A stretch of 64,000 nucleotides of DNA from Methylobacteriaceae bacterium (GCA_020638195.1 JACKJC010000003.1:434001-498000), one strand, 5' to 3'; positions 25,771 through 35,516 are shown, counted from the stretch's first letter. Program-made: numbers and translations. Notes: generated from the letters alone by a model not told the origin.

Positions 25771-26859
25771 TCAGCCCACCTGGCCGCGGTGCCGCATGAA
25801 TTGATCCGCCAGTACGCAGGCGACCATGGCTTCGCCGACCGGCACCGCGCGAATGCCGACGCAGGGATCGTGACGGCCCTTGGTGAGAATGTCCGCCTCA
25901 TGCCCCGCTCGGTCGATCGTGCGACGCGGGGTGAGGATCGACGAGGTCGGCTTGACCGCGAAACGCGCGACGACAGGCTGGCCCGTCGAAATGCCGCCTA
26001 GAATGCCGCCGGCATTGTTGGAAAGGAACAGCGGCTTGCCGTCATTGCCCATGCGCAACTCGTCGGCGTTCTCTTCCCCCGTAAGTTCGGCCGACGCGAA
26101 GCCCGCGCCGATCTCAACGCCCTTGACCGCGTTGATCGTCATCAGCGCGCCGGCGATCTCGGAGTCGAGTTTGGCATAAATCGGCGCGCCCCATCCGGCG
26201 GGCACATTTTCCGCGACAATCTCGATGACCGCGCCGATGGACGATCCGGCCTTGCGAATACCGTCGAGATATTTCTCCCATTCCTGCGCTGCGACGGGAT
26301 CGGGGCAGAAGAAGGGATTGCGGTCGACCTCGTCCCAGTCCCAGCGGCTGCGGTCGATCTTGTGAGGGCCAACCTGCACCAGCGCCCCGCGCACGCAAAC
26401 GCCCGCGACCACCTTGCGCGCGATCGCGCCGGCCGCGACCCGCGCCGCCGTCTCGCGCGCGGACGAACGTCCGCCGCCGCGATAGTCGCGGATGCCGTAT
26501 TTCGCCTCGTAGGTGAAATCGGCGTGGCCCGGGCGGAACTTGTCCTTGATGTCGGAATAATCCTTCGAACGTTGGTCGACGTTCTCGATCATGAGCGCGA
26601 TCGGCGTGCCGGTCGTCACCTGCTTGCCCGAAGCTTCGTCGATGAAGACGCCCGACAGGATCTTCACCGCATCCGGCTCCTGGCGCTGCGTGGTGAAGCG
26701 GGACTGGCCCGGCCGGCGCTTGTCGAGAAAGCCCTGGATGTCGGCTTCCTCCAGCGGGATCATCGGCGGGCAACCGTCGACCACGCAGCCGAGCGCCTTG
26801 CCATGGCTCTCGCCGAAGGTCGTGACGCGGAACAGATGGCCGAAAGTGTTGTGCGACAT
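25771..26859 (-). CDS. aroC: chorismate synthase
   Basis: Last common step of aromatic synthesis: 5-enolpyruvylshikimate-3-phosphate to chorismate, with reduced FMN. The 362-residue protein has the three signature regions: FGESHGKALGCVVDGCPP near the N-terminus, FRPGHADFTYEAKYG with DYRGGGRSSARETA in the middle, and GRHDPCVGIRAVPVGEAM near the end. ATG 26859 (MSHNTFGHLFR) is the normal start. It stands alone, divergent from the sugar dehydrogenase gene. Confidence 0.96.
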   Translation of the reverse strand: MSHNTFGHLFRVTTFGESHGKALGCVVDGCPPMIPLEEADIQGFLDKRRPGQSRFTTQRQEPDAVKILSGVFIDEASGKQVTTGTPIALMIENVDQRSKDYSDIKDKFRPGHADFTYEAKYGIRDYRGGGRSSARETAARVAAGAIARKVVAGVCVRGALVQVGPHKIDRSRWDWDEVDRNPFFCPDPVAAQEWEKYLDGIRKAGSSIGAVIEIVAENVPAGWGAPIYAKLDSEIAGALMTINAVKGVEIGAGFASAELTGEENADELRMGNDGKPLFLSNNAGGILGGISTGQPVVARFAVKPTSSILTPRRTIDRAGHEADILTKGRHDPCVGIRAVPVGEAMVACVLADQFMRHRGQVG

Positions 26860-27046
26860 GAAAATCCCTTGGCCGCACGCCGTGCGGCATGTCTGCTTTT
26901 TATAGCGCCTTGCGCGCCACGGCAGCTTGTGTCGCGCCTTGCGCGATCTGCCCGCCTTTTGTCGCGCTTTGGCCCTATCGTCAAATTTTCGACTGGCGGC
27001 AGGCCGCGCCGGCGCTAGCTTTCCTCCGTCGGGACAGGAGATTTTC

Positions 27047-28171
27047 GTGCGCAGTTCGGTTGCCGCCGCGTTTTTCGCGCTGATTTTATCGCCGCTCGTC
27101 CCCGCGCAGGCTCGCGACGCCGCGCTCGCGCCGCAGCTTGTGGAAAACCTGAAGAAGATCAAGCTGCCGCCGGGCTTTTCGATCAGCCTCTACGCCTCCG
27201 GCCTGCCGGCGGCCCGCCAGATGGCCTGGGGCGACAAGGGCGTGCTCTTCGTCGGCTCGATGGATGCTGGCGCCGTCTATGCCGTGACCGAACAGAGCGG
27301 CAAGCGCATCGTCAAAACGATCCTCAAGAATCTGAACATGCCGACCGGCATCGCCTTCCGCGACGGCGCGCTCTATGTCGCGGCCGTCAACCGCATCCTG
27401 CGCTACGACGGCGCGGAAGGCCGGCTCGACGGCATGCCGGCTCCCAGGATCGTCTACGACGATCTGCCGTCGAGCCGCCATCACGGCTGGAAGTATCTGA
27501 CCCTCGACCGGGAGGGGCGGCTGATCTTCGGCGTCGGCGCGCCCTGCAATATCTGCGACCTGCCGAAGGGGACAGGCGAGGTGCGCCGCCTCGATCCCGG
27601 GACGGGCAAGGCCGAGACGATAGGGCGAGGGGTCCGCAACACGGTCGGCGGCGATATCGATCCGCGGTCCGGCCGCTTCTGGTTCACCGAAAATGCTCGC
27701 GACTGGATGGGCGACGACATGCCCGCAGACAAATTGAACATGATCGACAAGGAGGGCGCGAATTACGGCTTTCCCTTCTGCCATCAGGGCGACACGCCCG
27801 ATCCGAAATTTTCGGCCGGCCGCACATGCGGCGAATTCGTCCCACCCGTCTCCCTGCTTGGCCCCCATGTCGCGCCGCTCGGAATGAAATTCTATACCGG
27901 GGCGCAATTTCCGGAGGGGTACAAGAATTCGATCTTCATAGCCGAACACGGCTCGTGGAATCGCAGCGTGTTCAGTGGCGGCCGCATCGTGCGCGTGATA
28001 GCGAGCGCCGATGGCAAGTTGGAGAAGGAAGAGGTTTTCGCCTTGGGCTTCCTGCAGGGCGCGCGCAACTACATCGGCCGCCCCGTCGATGTCCTGCAGG
28101 ACAAGGACGGCGCGCTGCTCGTTTCCGATGATTATGCGGGCGCGATCTATCGCATCGCATACTCGAAGTAG
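27047..28171 (+). CDS. periplasmic PQQ-type sugar/sorbosone dehydrogenase-like protein
   Basis: A 374-residue secreted beta-propeller. GTG 27047, behind a CAGGAG ribosome site, gives a signal peptide (VRSSVAAAFFALILSPLVPAQA). Motifs LPSSRHHGWKYLT, PCNICDLPKG, DIDPRSGRFWFTENARDWMGDD and FPFCHQGDTPDPKF fit the glucose/sorbosone dehydrogenase family, relatives of soluble quinoprotein glucose dehydrogenase. The CxxC and later Cys are typical of the sorbosone subgroup. Activity and cofactor need direct testing; many homologues lack a proven reaction. Confidence 0.85.
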   Translation: MRSSVAAAFFALILSPLVPAQARDAALAPQLVENLKKIKLPPGFSISLYASGLPAARQMAWGDKGVLFVGSMDAGAVYAVTEQSGKRIVKTILKNLNMPTGIAFRDGALYVAAVNRILRYDGAEGRLDGMPAPRIVYDDLPSSRHHGWKYLTLDREGRLIFGVGAPCNICDLPKGTGEVRRLDPGTGKAETIGRGVRNTVGGDIDPRSGRFWFTENARDWMGDDMPADKLNMIDKEGANYGFPFCHQGDTPDPKFSAGRTCGEFVPPVSLLGPHVAPLGMKFYTGAQFPEGYKNSIFIAEHGSWNRSVFSGGRIVRVIASADGKLEKEEVFALGFLQGARNYIGRPVDVLQDKDGALLVSDDYAGAIYRIAYSK

Positions 28172-28243
28172 CACAGCAGGAAACGGGTGGGCGGCGATGC
28201 GCATTGGGCGTTAGCAAGGCAACGTCATGCCCTGGAGCCTGCG

Positions 28244-28894
28244 ATGCACCGCCAGCAATACCCCGCCATTTTCTATTTCGGCACGCCTGTCGTTCTCGTC
28301 AGCACTTTGAACGCAGACGGTTCGGCCAATCTCGCGCCCATGTCCTCGATTTTCTGGCTCGGTTGGCGCTGCATGGTCGGTCTCGCCGCGACATCGAAGA
28401 CGACCGAGAACATTCTGCGTTCCGGCGAATGCGTGCTCAACCTGCCCGATGATGGCATGGCGGGCGCTGTCAATCGCCTCGCGTTGACGACCGGCTCCGA
28501 TCCCGTGCCGTCGGGCAAGGCGAAGCGCGGCTACGTCCATTGCGCCGACAAGTTTGCGCGCGCTGGGCTCACGCGGGACGAAAGCGCCATCGTGGCGCCG
28601 CCGCGCGTGCGCGAATGCCCGGTGCAACTAGAGGCCACGCTCGAAGGCGCACATCAAATGGCGGTGCGCGACTGGCCTGGCGGCGCGCAGTGTCTCGAAC
28701 TGCGTGTGCTGCGCGCGCACATTCACGAGAGCATCTTGCTGCAGGGCGAAGCGGATCGCGTCGATCCCGATCTCTGGCGTCCGCTGATCATGAGCTTCCA
28801 GAAATTCTACGGGCTCGGCCCCCAGCTCGAACCGTCGGCGCTCGCGCAGGTGCCTGAGCACATGTATCGAACGCCCGATCATGCGCCGGCCTGA
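28244..28894 (+). CDS. flavin-reductase-like FMN-binding split-barrel protein
   Basis: A 216-residue protein with the flavin-reductase-like N-terminus PVVLVSTLNADGSANLAPMSSIFW, followed by LAATSKTTENILRSGECVLNLP, where the Thr/Ser-Lys-Thr-Glu-Asn stretch typically binds FMN phosphate. It lies 72 bases after the sugar dehydrogenase and runs in the same direction, but a functional link is not evident. The exact partner or substrate is unknown. Confidence 0.8.
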   Translation: MHRQQYPAIFYFGTPVVLVSTLNADGSANLAPMSSIFWLGWRCMVGLAATSKTTENILRSGECVLNLPDDGMAGAVNRLALTTGSDPVPSGKAKRGYVHCADKFARAGLTRDESAIVAPPRVRECPVQLEATLEGAHQMAVRDWPGGAQCLELRVLRAHIHESILLQGEADRVDPDLWRPLIMSFQKFYGLGPQLEPSALAQVPEHMYRTPDHAPA

Positions 28895-28924
28895 GCGCCG
28901 GCGCGCGATCGGAGCGGGCGACGC

Positions 28925-29998
28925 CTACCGGCGCGAACGCCGCTCGCGCGCCAGTTCCAGTTTCACGACTTCGAGATTTTCCTTGGCCGTATCCATCTTC
29001 GGATCGAGGCGCAGCGCCTGTTCGTAATTGTCGATCGCGCGACGCAGATTGCCCTTGTTGCGATAGGCCGCGCCGCGATTGTTGTAGGCGTTCGCATTCG
29101 TCGGGTCGACGCGGATCGCGCGGTTGTAGTCCGCGATGGCGCGACCGTACTGGCCCTTCGCCTGATACGCATTGCCGCGGTTCGTGAAGAATTTCGACCG
29201 CGGCGCGAGGCGGATCGCTTCGGAAAAATCGATGATCGCACGGTCGTACTGGCCTTCCTCGGAATAGGACAGTCCGCGATTGTCGAAATAGGTCGGTTGT
29301 TTCGGATCGAGCTTGATCGCCTCGTTCTCGTCGGCGAACGCCTGCGCGGCCTTGCCCAGCTTCTTGTAGGCGACCGCGCGGTTGGCGTAGGCTCTGTCGC
29401 TGCGCGGATCGAGGCGAATGGCCTCGTCGTATTCCTTGATCGCGCGCTCGTAGTCATTCTTGAAATAATAGGCGGCGCCGCGGTCGCGCCAGGCGACGCT
29501 GTTTCTTGGATCGAGGCGGATCGCTTCGTCATAGTCCTCGATCGCGCGATCGTATTTGCGCTGGTCGTTGAATATGTTGCCGCGTGCGTCGAACGCCCTC
29601 GAATCCCTGGGATCGAGCCGCACTGCCTCGCTGGCGTCTGCCAGCGCCTTCGCGAGCTTGCCTGCCGAACGATAGGCGCGCGCGCGTCCGTGATAGGCGC
29701 GCGCATAGCTCGGATCGAGCGCGATGGCGCGGTCGAAATCGGCGATGGCGGACTTCACCTTGTCCACGTACCAGTAGGCTGCGCCGCGATTGACGAACAG
29801 CGGCGCGCGATCCTTCTGTGCGCCCTTGGCGGATGTGATCAGGGCCGTGCAGGACGCGATCCGCTGCTCCGGCGCGAAGGCGCTGTCGTCGTCGGCGGCG
29901 CAGATGTCGGCGCGCGCATTGGCCTGCGCATGGGCGGGAGAAGCTGCCGAGGCAGCGAAGAGGCAGATGGCGGCGAGCGACGGCGCAAGGCGGCGCAT
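28925..29998 (-). CDS. secreted TPR-repeat protein
   Basis: A 357-residue periplasmic protein with a signal peptide (MRRLAPSLAAICLFAASAASPAHA) and about eight tandem 34-residue tetratricopeptide repeats, from about residue 65 to 345. Each repeat carries the Y-x-x-A-I-x-D-Y/F-D-x-A-I-x-L-D-P pattern, for example YDRAIEDYDEAIRLDPRN. TPR arrays bind partner proteins; the partner is unknown. It follows ppk2 in the same direction, but a hairpin at 30101-30124 separates them, so its expression may be independent. Confidence 0.88.
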   Translation of the reverse strand: MRRLAPSLAAICLFAASAASPAHAQANARADICAADDDSAFAPEQRIASCTALITSAKGAQKDRAPLFVNRGAAYWYVDKVKSAIADFDRAIALDPSYARAYHGRARAYRSAGKLAKALADASEAVRLDPRDSRAFDARGNIFNDQRKYDRAIEDYDEAIRLDPRNSVAWRDRGAAYYFKNDYERAIKEYDEAIRLDPRSDRAYANRAVAYKKLGKAAQAFADENEAIKLDPKQPTYFDNRGLSYSEEGQYDRAIIDFSEAIRLAPRSKFFTNRGNAYQAKGQYGRAIADYNRAIRVDPTNANAYNNRGAAYRNKGNLRRAIDNYEQALRLDPKMDTAKENLEVVKLELARERRSRR

Positions 29999-30100
29999 GA
30001 AAAATCCTCCGGTGCGGATCGCGAGGAAGACTGTGCGCCTTGCTCGCGAAACGCCCCGAAGCTAGCGCCATGCGTGCGGCGCGACCGTGCAGAAATGCAC

Positions 30101-30124
30101 AGGCCACGCTGATGAGCGTGGCCT
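30101..30124 (-). terminator. hairpin downstream of ppk2
   Basis: AGGCCACGCT (30101-30110) pairs perfectly with AGCGTGGCCT (30115-30124). It starts two bases after the ppk2 stop on the minus strand, followed by GTGCATTTCTGCAC, which can form a second small stem. The T-run is short, so it may be a weak terminator or a message-stabilising stem. Confidence 0.6.
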
Positions 30125-30126
30125 GC

Positions 30127-31161
30127 TCAGCCCCGCTTCAACTCGGGATGCACGGTCTTGCCGAGAATGTGCGAGTCGCGCCCGATCACATGCTCCGTCG
30201 TGCCGACGATCAGCGGATCGGGCGTGCGCACGATCGAGTGATCCTTGTTCGGATAAGGCAGGGACGACAGGAAATGCGACATGCAATTCACACGCGCGCG
30301 CTTCTTGTCGTCGGATTTCACGATCGTCCACGGCGCGTCGGCGGTATCGGTATAGAAGAACATCGCCTCCTTCGCCTCGGTGTAATCGTCCCACTTGCCG
30401 AGCGAGGCGCGGTCGATCGGCGAGAGCTTCCACTGCTTCAGCGGATCGTGCTCGCGGGATTCGAAGCGGCGCTTCTGTTCGTCGCGCGATACCGAGAACC
30501 AGTATTTGAACAGGCGGATGCCAGAGCGCACGATCATGCGCTCGATCTCCGGACACTGGCGCATGAATTCGAGATACTCGGACGGCGTGCAGAAGCCCAT
30601 CACGCGTTCCACGCCCGCGCGATTATACCAGGAACGGTCGAACAGGCAGAGTTCGCCGGCGGAGGGAAACTGCTGGATGTAGCGCTGGAAGTACCATTGG
30701 GTCTTTTCGCGCTCGGTCGGCTTCTGCAACGCAACGACGCGCGCGGTGCGCGGGTTCGTGTGCTCCATGAAGCGCTTGATTGTGCCGCCCTTGCCGGCGG
30801 CGTCGCGGCCCTCGAACAGGACCATGATCTTCTCGCCGCTCTCCTCGATCCAGCGTTGCGCCTTTAGCAATTCCTGCTGGAGCGCGATCATGTGCTCTTC
30901 GTAGGGCTTTACGCGCATGCGTTGCGCGTAGGGATATTCGCCGCTCTCGAACAGTTTGCGGATCACGATCGGATCGTGCCGCATCGCGCCCACGCTCATG
31001 TGCTCCTTTTCCTCGGCGTCGCCCTTCGGCTTCTCGGCTTTTGCGCCTTTGTCCTTCGCCGTGTCCTGAGGCTTCTCGATCTTTTCGACCTGCGCCACAG
31101 CCGCAGGCGCTTCGACCGCGGATTTGGCGTTCAGGGTTGAATTCGTTTCCACGTGCGTCAT
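30127..31161 (-). CDS. ppk2: polyphosphate kinase 2
   Basis: Transfers phosphate between polyphosphate and nucleoside di- or monophosphates. The 344-residue protein has a Lys/Ala/Glu-rich N-terminal tail (to about residue 55), the Walker A motif GRDAAGKGG at residues 118-126, the lid region with NPRTARVVALQKPT, and the Walker B FDRSWYNR at 174-181. The domain matches PPK2 of the TIGR03707 type. It lies 101 bases downstream of the Pls/PosA synthetase in the same orientation, so it could supply ATP from polyphosphate to that enzyme. That link is inference. Confidence 0.92.
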   Translation of the reverse strand: MTHVETNSTLNAKSAVEAPAAVAQVEKIEKPQDTAKDKGAKAEKPKGDAEEKEHMSVGAMRHDPIVIRKLFESGEYPYAQRMRVKPYEEHMIALQQELLKAQRWIEESGEKIMVLFEGRDAAGKGGTIKRFMEHTNPRTARVVALQKPTEREKTQWYFQRYIQQFPSAGELCLFDRSWYNRAGVERVMGFCTPSEYLEFMRQCPEIERMIVRSGIRLFKYWFSVSRDEQKRRFESREHDPLKQWKLSPIDRASLGKWDDYTEAKEAMFFYTDTADAPWTIVKSDDKKRARVNCMSHFLSSLPYPNKDHSIVRTPDPLIVGTTEHVIGRDSHILGKTVHPELKRG

Positions 31162-31262
31162 CCGTCAGTCTCCCGACCCAAAATCACCGGGAAGACTGGC
31201 GCGGCGCTCGAGCGTGCGCCTTGATCGGCCTCAACGGATTCGCAAATAGTCTGGAAGCTTGG

Positions 31263-34200
31263 TTAAGCGACTGCCGCAGCTTGCTTTTCGTATGTCCGCG
31301 GCTCAGCCGGCGCGCCGATCCACTCGGAATTGGCGGGAATCGACTCGCCTTTCATCACCAGCGTCAGCGGCCCGAGCTGCGCGAAATCGCCGACCTGGGT
31401 GTCGTAGAGGACGGTCGAACCCGCGCCGACCGTCACGCCCTTACCCAGATGCACATTGCCGACCTTCATCACGCGGTCCTCGTAGAGGTGCGTCTGCAGC
31501 GCGCACAGCGAATTCAGCGCGCAATAGTCGCCGACTGTCACGCAGTCGAATTCGGTGATGTCGGTCATGTCCATGTAGACGCCCTTGCCGATCTTCGCGC
31601 CGAACAGGCGCAGCGTCCACGGCAGGAATGGCGTCCCGCGCAGGTGGTCCAGAAAGACCCTGCCGGCGAGGCCCCAGTACATGACGGCGACCGCTTCCGT
31701 GCGCATGGCCCAGAACGACCACATCGGCTGCACCTGTGGCTGGTAGCGCCCCATCGTCGCCCATTTGATGCCGATCACGACGGCCGTCATGGCGACCGAA
31801 ATGATGACCGACGCCGCGATGAAATAGGCGAGGAACGCGCCGTAATGCCGGTCGAGGATCGTCTGCCCGAACCATTGCACGGCCCATGTGCCGAAGGTGA
31901 TGTAGAGCATCGTCGGCAGCGAGATGTGTACGGCCTCGAAGGTCGCGCGCATCGCCTTCTTCCACCACGGCGGCTCGTAGGTCCAGTTGGCGCCGCCGCC
32001 GTCGAATTTCTGCCGCACCGGCAACTTGATCGGCGGCGAGCCGAACCATGTGTCGCCTTCCGACATCAGCTCGTTGGCCGGCGGCTTGGACTTGATGCCG
32101 ATCAGCGCGCCGGTCGGAATGTTGGCGCCCGGCGGCACGACGCCATCATTGCCGATGAAGACACGCGAGCCGGTCTTCACGCTTGCCAGCGTCATCCAGC
32201 CGCGCCGGATGTCCTCGTCGCCGAGCACGACCTCGTCGGCGATGAAGCATTTGTCGCCGATGTCGACGATATCGTAGCGACCGGACAGGTTGGTCGAGAT
32301 TTCCGAATCCTTGCCGATGCCCGCGCCCATCAGCCTGTACCAGGTGCGCATGTATATGGTGGCGAACAGCGAGGACAGCGTTTCCAGCGTCACTTCCGTC
32401 GTCAGCGCCACCGCCCATTTACGGACATAGAACCAGGAATGGATGGAATATACGCCCTCCTTGACGCGCGGCAGGACGGCCCAGCGCACCAGCGCGATGA
32501 AGCCGACGGTGAGGATGACGAGCGCGAACGACGTCGGCCAGGCGAACAGCGGGATGGCGGCGAGATACCAGGTGCGGTCGAGAATATCGAGCCACGAATC
32601 CATCCGGTCGAAGACCCAGAAGGCCGGGAAGATCGGCAGCAATCCGAGCGGCGGGATGATCAGCAGCAGAATCGTGTAGACGAACGTGTGCAGCGCGCGC
32701 CGGCCGGGCGTCGCCGTCGCCTGCGCCGGCAGTTCGGCTTCGTCCACCACGCCGACCTTGCGGGCGGGCGATCCGTCCCAGATTTCGTGCGCGTCGATCC
32801 GCGTGCCCGAGGGGACGGAGGTCAGGTCCTTCAGCTCCGCGCCCTGGCCGATGACGCAACCGTCCTCGATCACGCAGGACGTACCGACATAGGCGTCGGC
32901 GCCGATGTCGACGCGCCCGACGATCATCTCATTGCCGACGATACGGACGTTGGCGAGCTTCAGCTTCGTGCCGAGCGAGGCGCCCGCGCCGATGGTGACG
33001 AGGTCGATCGCGCCAGCCTCGACCTCGCTGATGATGGCGTCTTCGCCGATCTTCGCGCCCATGGCCGAAAGATAGAGGCGCATGATCGGCGAGGCCTGGA
33101 ACCATTTGACATGACAGAGCGCGATCAGATGCTGCGCCAGCCACCAGCGGAAGTAATAGGTCCCCCAAAGCGGATAGCGGCCGGGTTTTGTTCGCCCGAG
33201 CAGCAGCCACTTCGCCCCGATCGAGATCAGGATCGTCGCCAGATTGATGCAGAGATAGACGCCGAGGAGAGCGACGATTTCAGACAGCAGGCTGGCGTCG
33301 GGATCGGTCAGCAGCATGTAGCTGACGAAAACGCCCAGCCATTGCGCGGTCATCAGGCCGAGAATGAAGGGGAGCGCGATCGCCTGCGCCAGCCCGCACA
33401 GGAAGCGCCGCATGAACGGCGGCGGCTCGAACGACAGGTCCCGCGCGGGACCGGCGGCGTCCGCCTTGCCGTCGAGATGGCCCGCGATCGCGCGCAACGA
33501 GCGCAGGTTGTAGACGTCCTGCAAGGTGATCGAGGCAAGACGCGGGGTTTCACGCACCGCCGAGACGAAGCGCGCGGCCAGCAGCGAATGGCCGCCGAGG
33601 TCGGTGAAGAAATCCGCGTCGAACGGTACGGCCTGCGGCGGCAGCGTGCGCTTGGCGGCGTCCAGAAGCGCGGCTTCCGTTTCCGTGCGCGGCTCTTCCT
33701 GCTCTTCCACTGGCGCGGCGGCAGTCAGCTCCGCCTTCTTGAGCAGGTTGCGGTTGACCTTGCCCGACGGCAGTTTCGGCAGCGTGTCGAGAATTTCGTA
33801 GCGACCCGGCACCATGTAGGCCGGCAGGTTGGCGCGCAGGTCGGCGCGCATCTGCCTGGCGTCGAGCGTCGCGCCCTTGTCCGGCGTCAGGAAGGCGACG
33901 AGTTCGTCGATGCCATCGACGGCGCGCAGCACCACGGCGGCCTGCGAGACGCCGGCAAGATCGGTGAGCTTGGCCTCGATCTCGCCGAGTTCGACGCGAA
34001 AGCCGCGGATCTTCACCTGATCGTCGATGCGGCCACGGAAATTGATATTCCCTGCCTCGTCCATCACCACGGCGTCGCCGGAGCGATAGAGGATCGGATC
34101 TGCGTGCCCGAGGCCGAAGGGATTGGCGACGAATTTCTCCGCCGTCAGCTCGTCGCGCTTGAGATAGCCCTTGGCGACGCCCGGCCCGCCGATCAGCAGC

Positions 34201-35330
34201 TCGCCCTCGATGCCGCGGTCGAGCAGGTTCAGCGCGTCGTCGCAGACATAGGCCGTGTAGTTCGGGATCGGTCCGCCGATCGTTACGGGCTTGTCTGGCT
34301 CGACGATCGAGGCGGTCGCGACCACGGTCGCCTCGGTCGGGCCATAGGAATTGAAGATCGTGCGGCCGGGCTTGCACCAGCGCGACGCCACGGCGGGCGG
34401 GCACGCCTCGCCGCCGAGAATGATGATGCGCAGCTTCGGCGCATCCTTCGGCATCATCGCGAGCAGGGTCGGCACCGTGTCGAGCACGGTCACGCCAGCG
34501 TCATCGAGAATGTCGGGCAGCTTGTCGGCCTCGCCCATCACCTGCGGCGTCGCGACGAACAGCGTCGCGCCGACCAGATAGGGAATCCAGATTTCCTCCA
34601 TCGACAGGTCGAAGGCGACGGAAGCGCCCTGGAAGACGATGTCGCTGGCTGCGACGCCGTACAGTTCGTTGGCCGAACGCAGATAGTGGCAGATGTTGCG
34701 CCCGGTGATGACGATGCCCTTGGGCGTCCCCGTCGAGCCGGACGTATAGATCATGTAGGCGGGATGGTCGGGCGTCGCGCCGAGCGCGCGCGCGTCGACC
34801 GGCGTATTGTCGGCGGGATCGACGATCGCCTCGTCGATCAGGATCGGGCAGGGCATGTGCCCTTCCGCTTTCAGCGCGAATTCGGCCGAGGTCAGCAGGC
34901 CCTTGGCCTCCGCGTCGGCAAGGCAGACCGCGATACGGTCGACCGGCGCGTCGGCGTCGAACGGCAGCCAGGCGGCGCCGGTTTTGGCGATGGCGATCTG
35001 CGCGATCAGCAGTTCCGGCCCGCGCGCCATCCACAGGCCGACGACGTCGCCGGGCCGCACGTGGCGCGAGACCAGCGCGCGCGCGATGCCGGCCGCCAGC
35101 GCGTCGACCTCCGCGTAATTGTAGATCCGCTCGAGCGTCTCCATCGCCGCGTGATGCGAACGGTGGCGCACCGTGTCGGCGAAGATTTCCGCGAGCAGTT
35201 CGTCGCGCAGATGTTCAGGCGCGACGCGGCCGACCAGTACGGCCCTGGCGGGCTCGTCCGGCGTGAGGCTGGGCGCGTTCGGCGCGGCGACGGCGGTGGC
35301 GTCCGCCACGGGGGTCTCGATCTCGTTCAT
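31263..35330 (-). CDS. Pls/PosA-family non-ribosomal peptide synthetase (predicted cationic homo-poly-amino-acid synthetase)
   Basis: A 1355-residue single-module enzyme. Residues about 20-535 are an adenylation domain (IYTSGSTGTPKG near 190, NSYGPTEATVV at 327-337, PSGKVNR with K524). A carrier domain follows with the phosphopantetheine serine S582 in LGGHSLLA. There is no condensation domain. From about 640 on, hydrophobic segments alternate with three hexapeptide beta-helix blocks (about 755-840, 1000-1085, 1250-1345), the layout of epsilon-poly-lysine synthetase. By eye the specificity residues are D241 L242 E245 D284 I304 G306 S328 V336 V337 K524. E245 and D284 would suit a basic side chain. 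Confidence 0.9.
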   Translation of the reverse strand: MNEIETPVADATAVAAPNAPSLTPDEPARAVLVGRVAPEHLRDELLAEIFADTVRHRSHHAAMETLERIYNYAEVDALAAGIARALVSRHVRPGDVVGLWMARGPELLIAQIAIAKTGAAWLPFDADAPVDRIAVCLADAEAKGLLTSAEFALKAEGHMPCPILIDEAIVDPADNTPVDARALGATPDHPAYMIYTSGSTGTPKGIVITGRNICHYLRSANELYGVAASDIVFQGASVAFDLSMEEIWIPYLVGATLFVATPQVMGEADKLPDILDDAGVTVLDTVPTLLAMMPKDAPKLRIIILGGEACPPAVASRWCKPGRTIFNSYGPTEATVVATASIVEPDKPVTIGGPIPNYTAYVCDDALNLLDRGIEGELLIGGPGVAKGYLKRDELTAEKFVANPFGLGHADPILYRSGDAVVMDEAGNINFRGRIDDQVKIRGFRVELGEIEAKLTDLAGVSQAAVVLRAVDGIDELVAFLTPDKGATLDARQMRADLRANLPAYMVPGRYEILDTLPKLPSGKVNRNLLKKAELTAAAPVEEQEEPRTETEAALLDAAKRTLPPQAVPFDADFFTDLGGHSLLAARFVSAVRETPRLASITLQDVYNLRSLRAIAGHLDGKADAAGPARDLSFEPPPFMRRFLCGLAQAIALPFILGLMTAQWLGVFVSYMLLTDPDASLLSEIVALLGVYLCINLATILISIGAKWLLLGRTKPGRYPLWGTYYFRWWLAQHLIALCHVKWFQASPIMRLYLSAMGAKIGEDAIISEVEAGAIDLVTIGAGASLGTKLKLANVRIVGNEMIVGRVDIGADAYVGTSCVIEDGCVIGQGAELKDLTSVPSGTRIDAHEIWDGSPARKVGVVDEAELPAQATATPGRRALHTFVYTILLLIIPPLGLLPIFPAFWVFDRMDSWLDILDRTWYLAAIPLFAWPTSFALVILTVGFIALVRWAVLPRVKEGVYSIHSWFYVRKWAVALTTEVTLETLSSLFATIYMRTWYRLMGAGIGKDSEISTNLSGRYDIVDIGDKCFIADEVVLGDEDIRRGWMTLASVKTGSRVFIGNDGVVPPGANIPTGALIGIKSKPPANELMSEGDTWFGSPPIKLPVRQKFDGGGANWTYEPPWWKKAMRATFEAVHISLPTMLYITFGTWAVQWFGQTILDRHYGAFLAYFIAASVIISVAMTAVVIGIKWATMGRYQPQVQPMWSFWAMRTEAVAVMYWGLAGRVFLDHLRGTPFLPWTLRLFGAKIGKGVYMDMTDITEFDCVTVGDYCALNSLCALQTHLYEDRVMKVGNVHLGKGVTVGAGSTVLYDTQVGDFAQLGPLTLVMKGESIPANSEWIGAPAEPRTYEKQAAAVA

Positions 35331-35516
35331 CCGGCTCGGCTGTCGTCTCTTGCGCCTGTATCATTCGCGCCGTCCGCCCGGTCGAAGCGAGCCGATCTCG
35401 CCTGCAATTCCGACGCCCGCGCGCTTCCTCAATCGTAGCCCCTGACCGGCGTGGCTTAGCACAAGTCCGGCGCCCGTCCTATCCCGCTCCGCGACTGAAC
35501 ATGCAATGAACGCAAG

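Noticed and set aside
31263..35330. Siderophore-type non-ribosomal peptide synthetase
   Set aside because: There is no condensation or thioesterase domain and no siderophore gene nearby; the C-terminal beta-helix and membrane blocks fit Pls/PosA.
31041..35438. Plus-strand open frame of 1465 codons opposite the Pls/PosA gene
   Set aside because: It is antisense to a gene with clear domains, has an Arg/Asp-rich composition typical of a GC-rich shadow frame, and shows no family motif.
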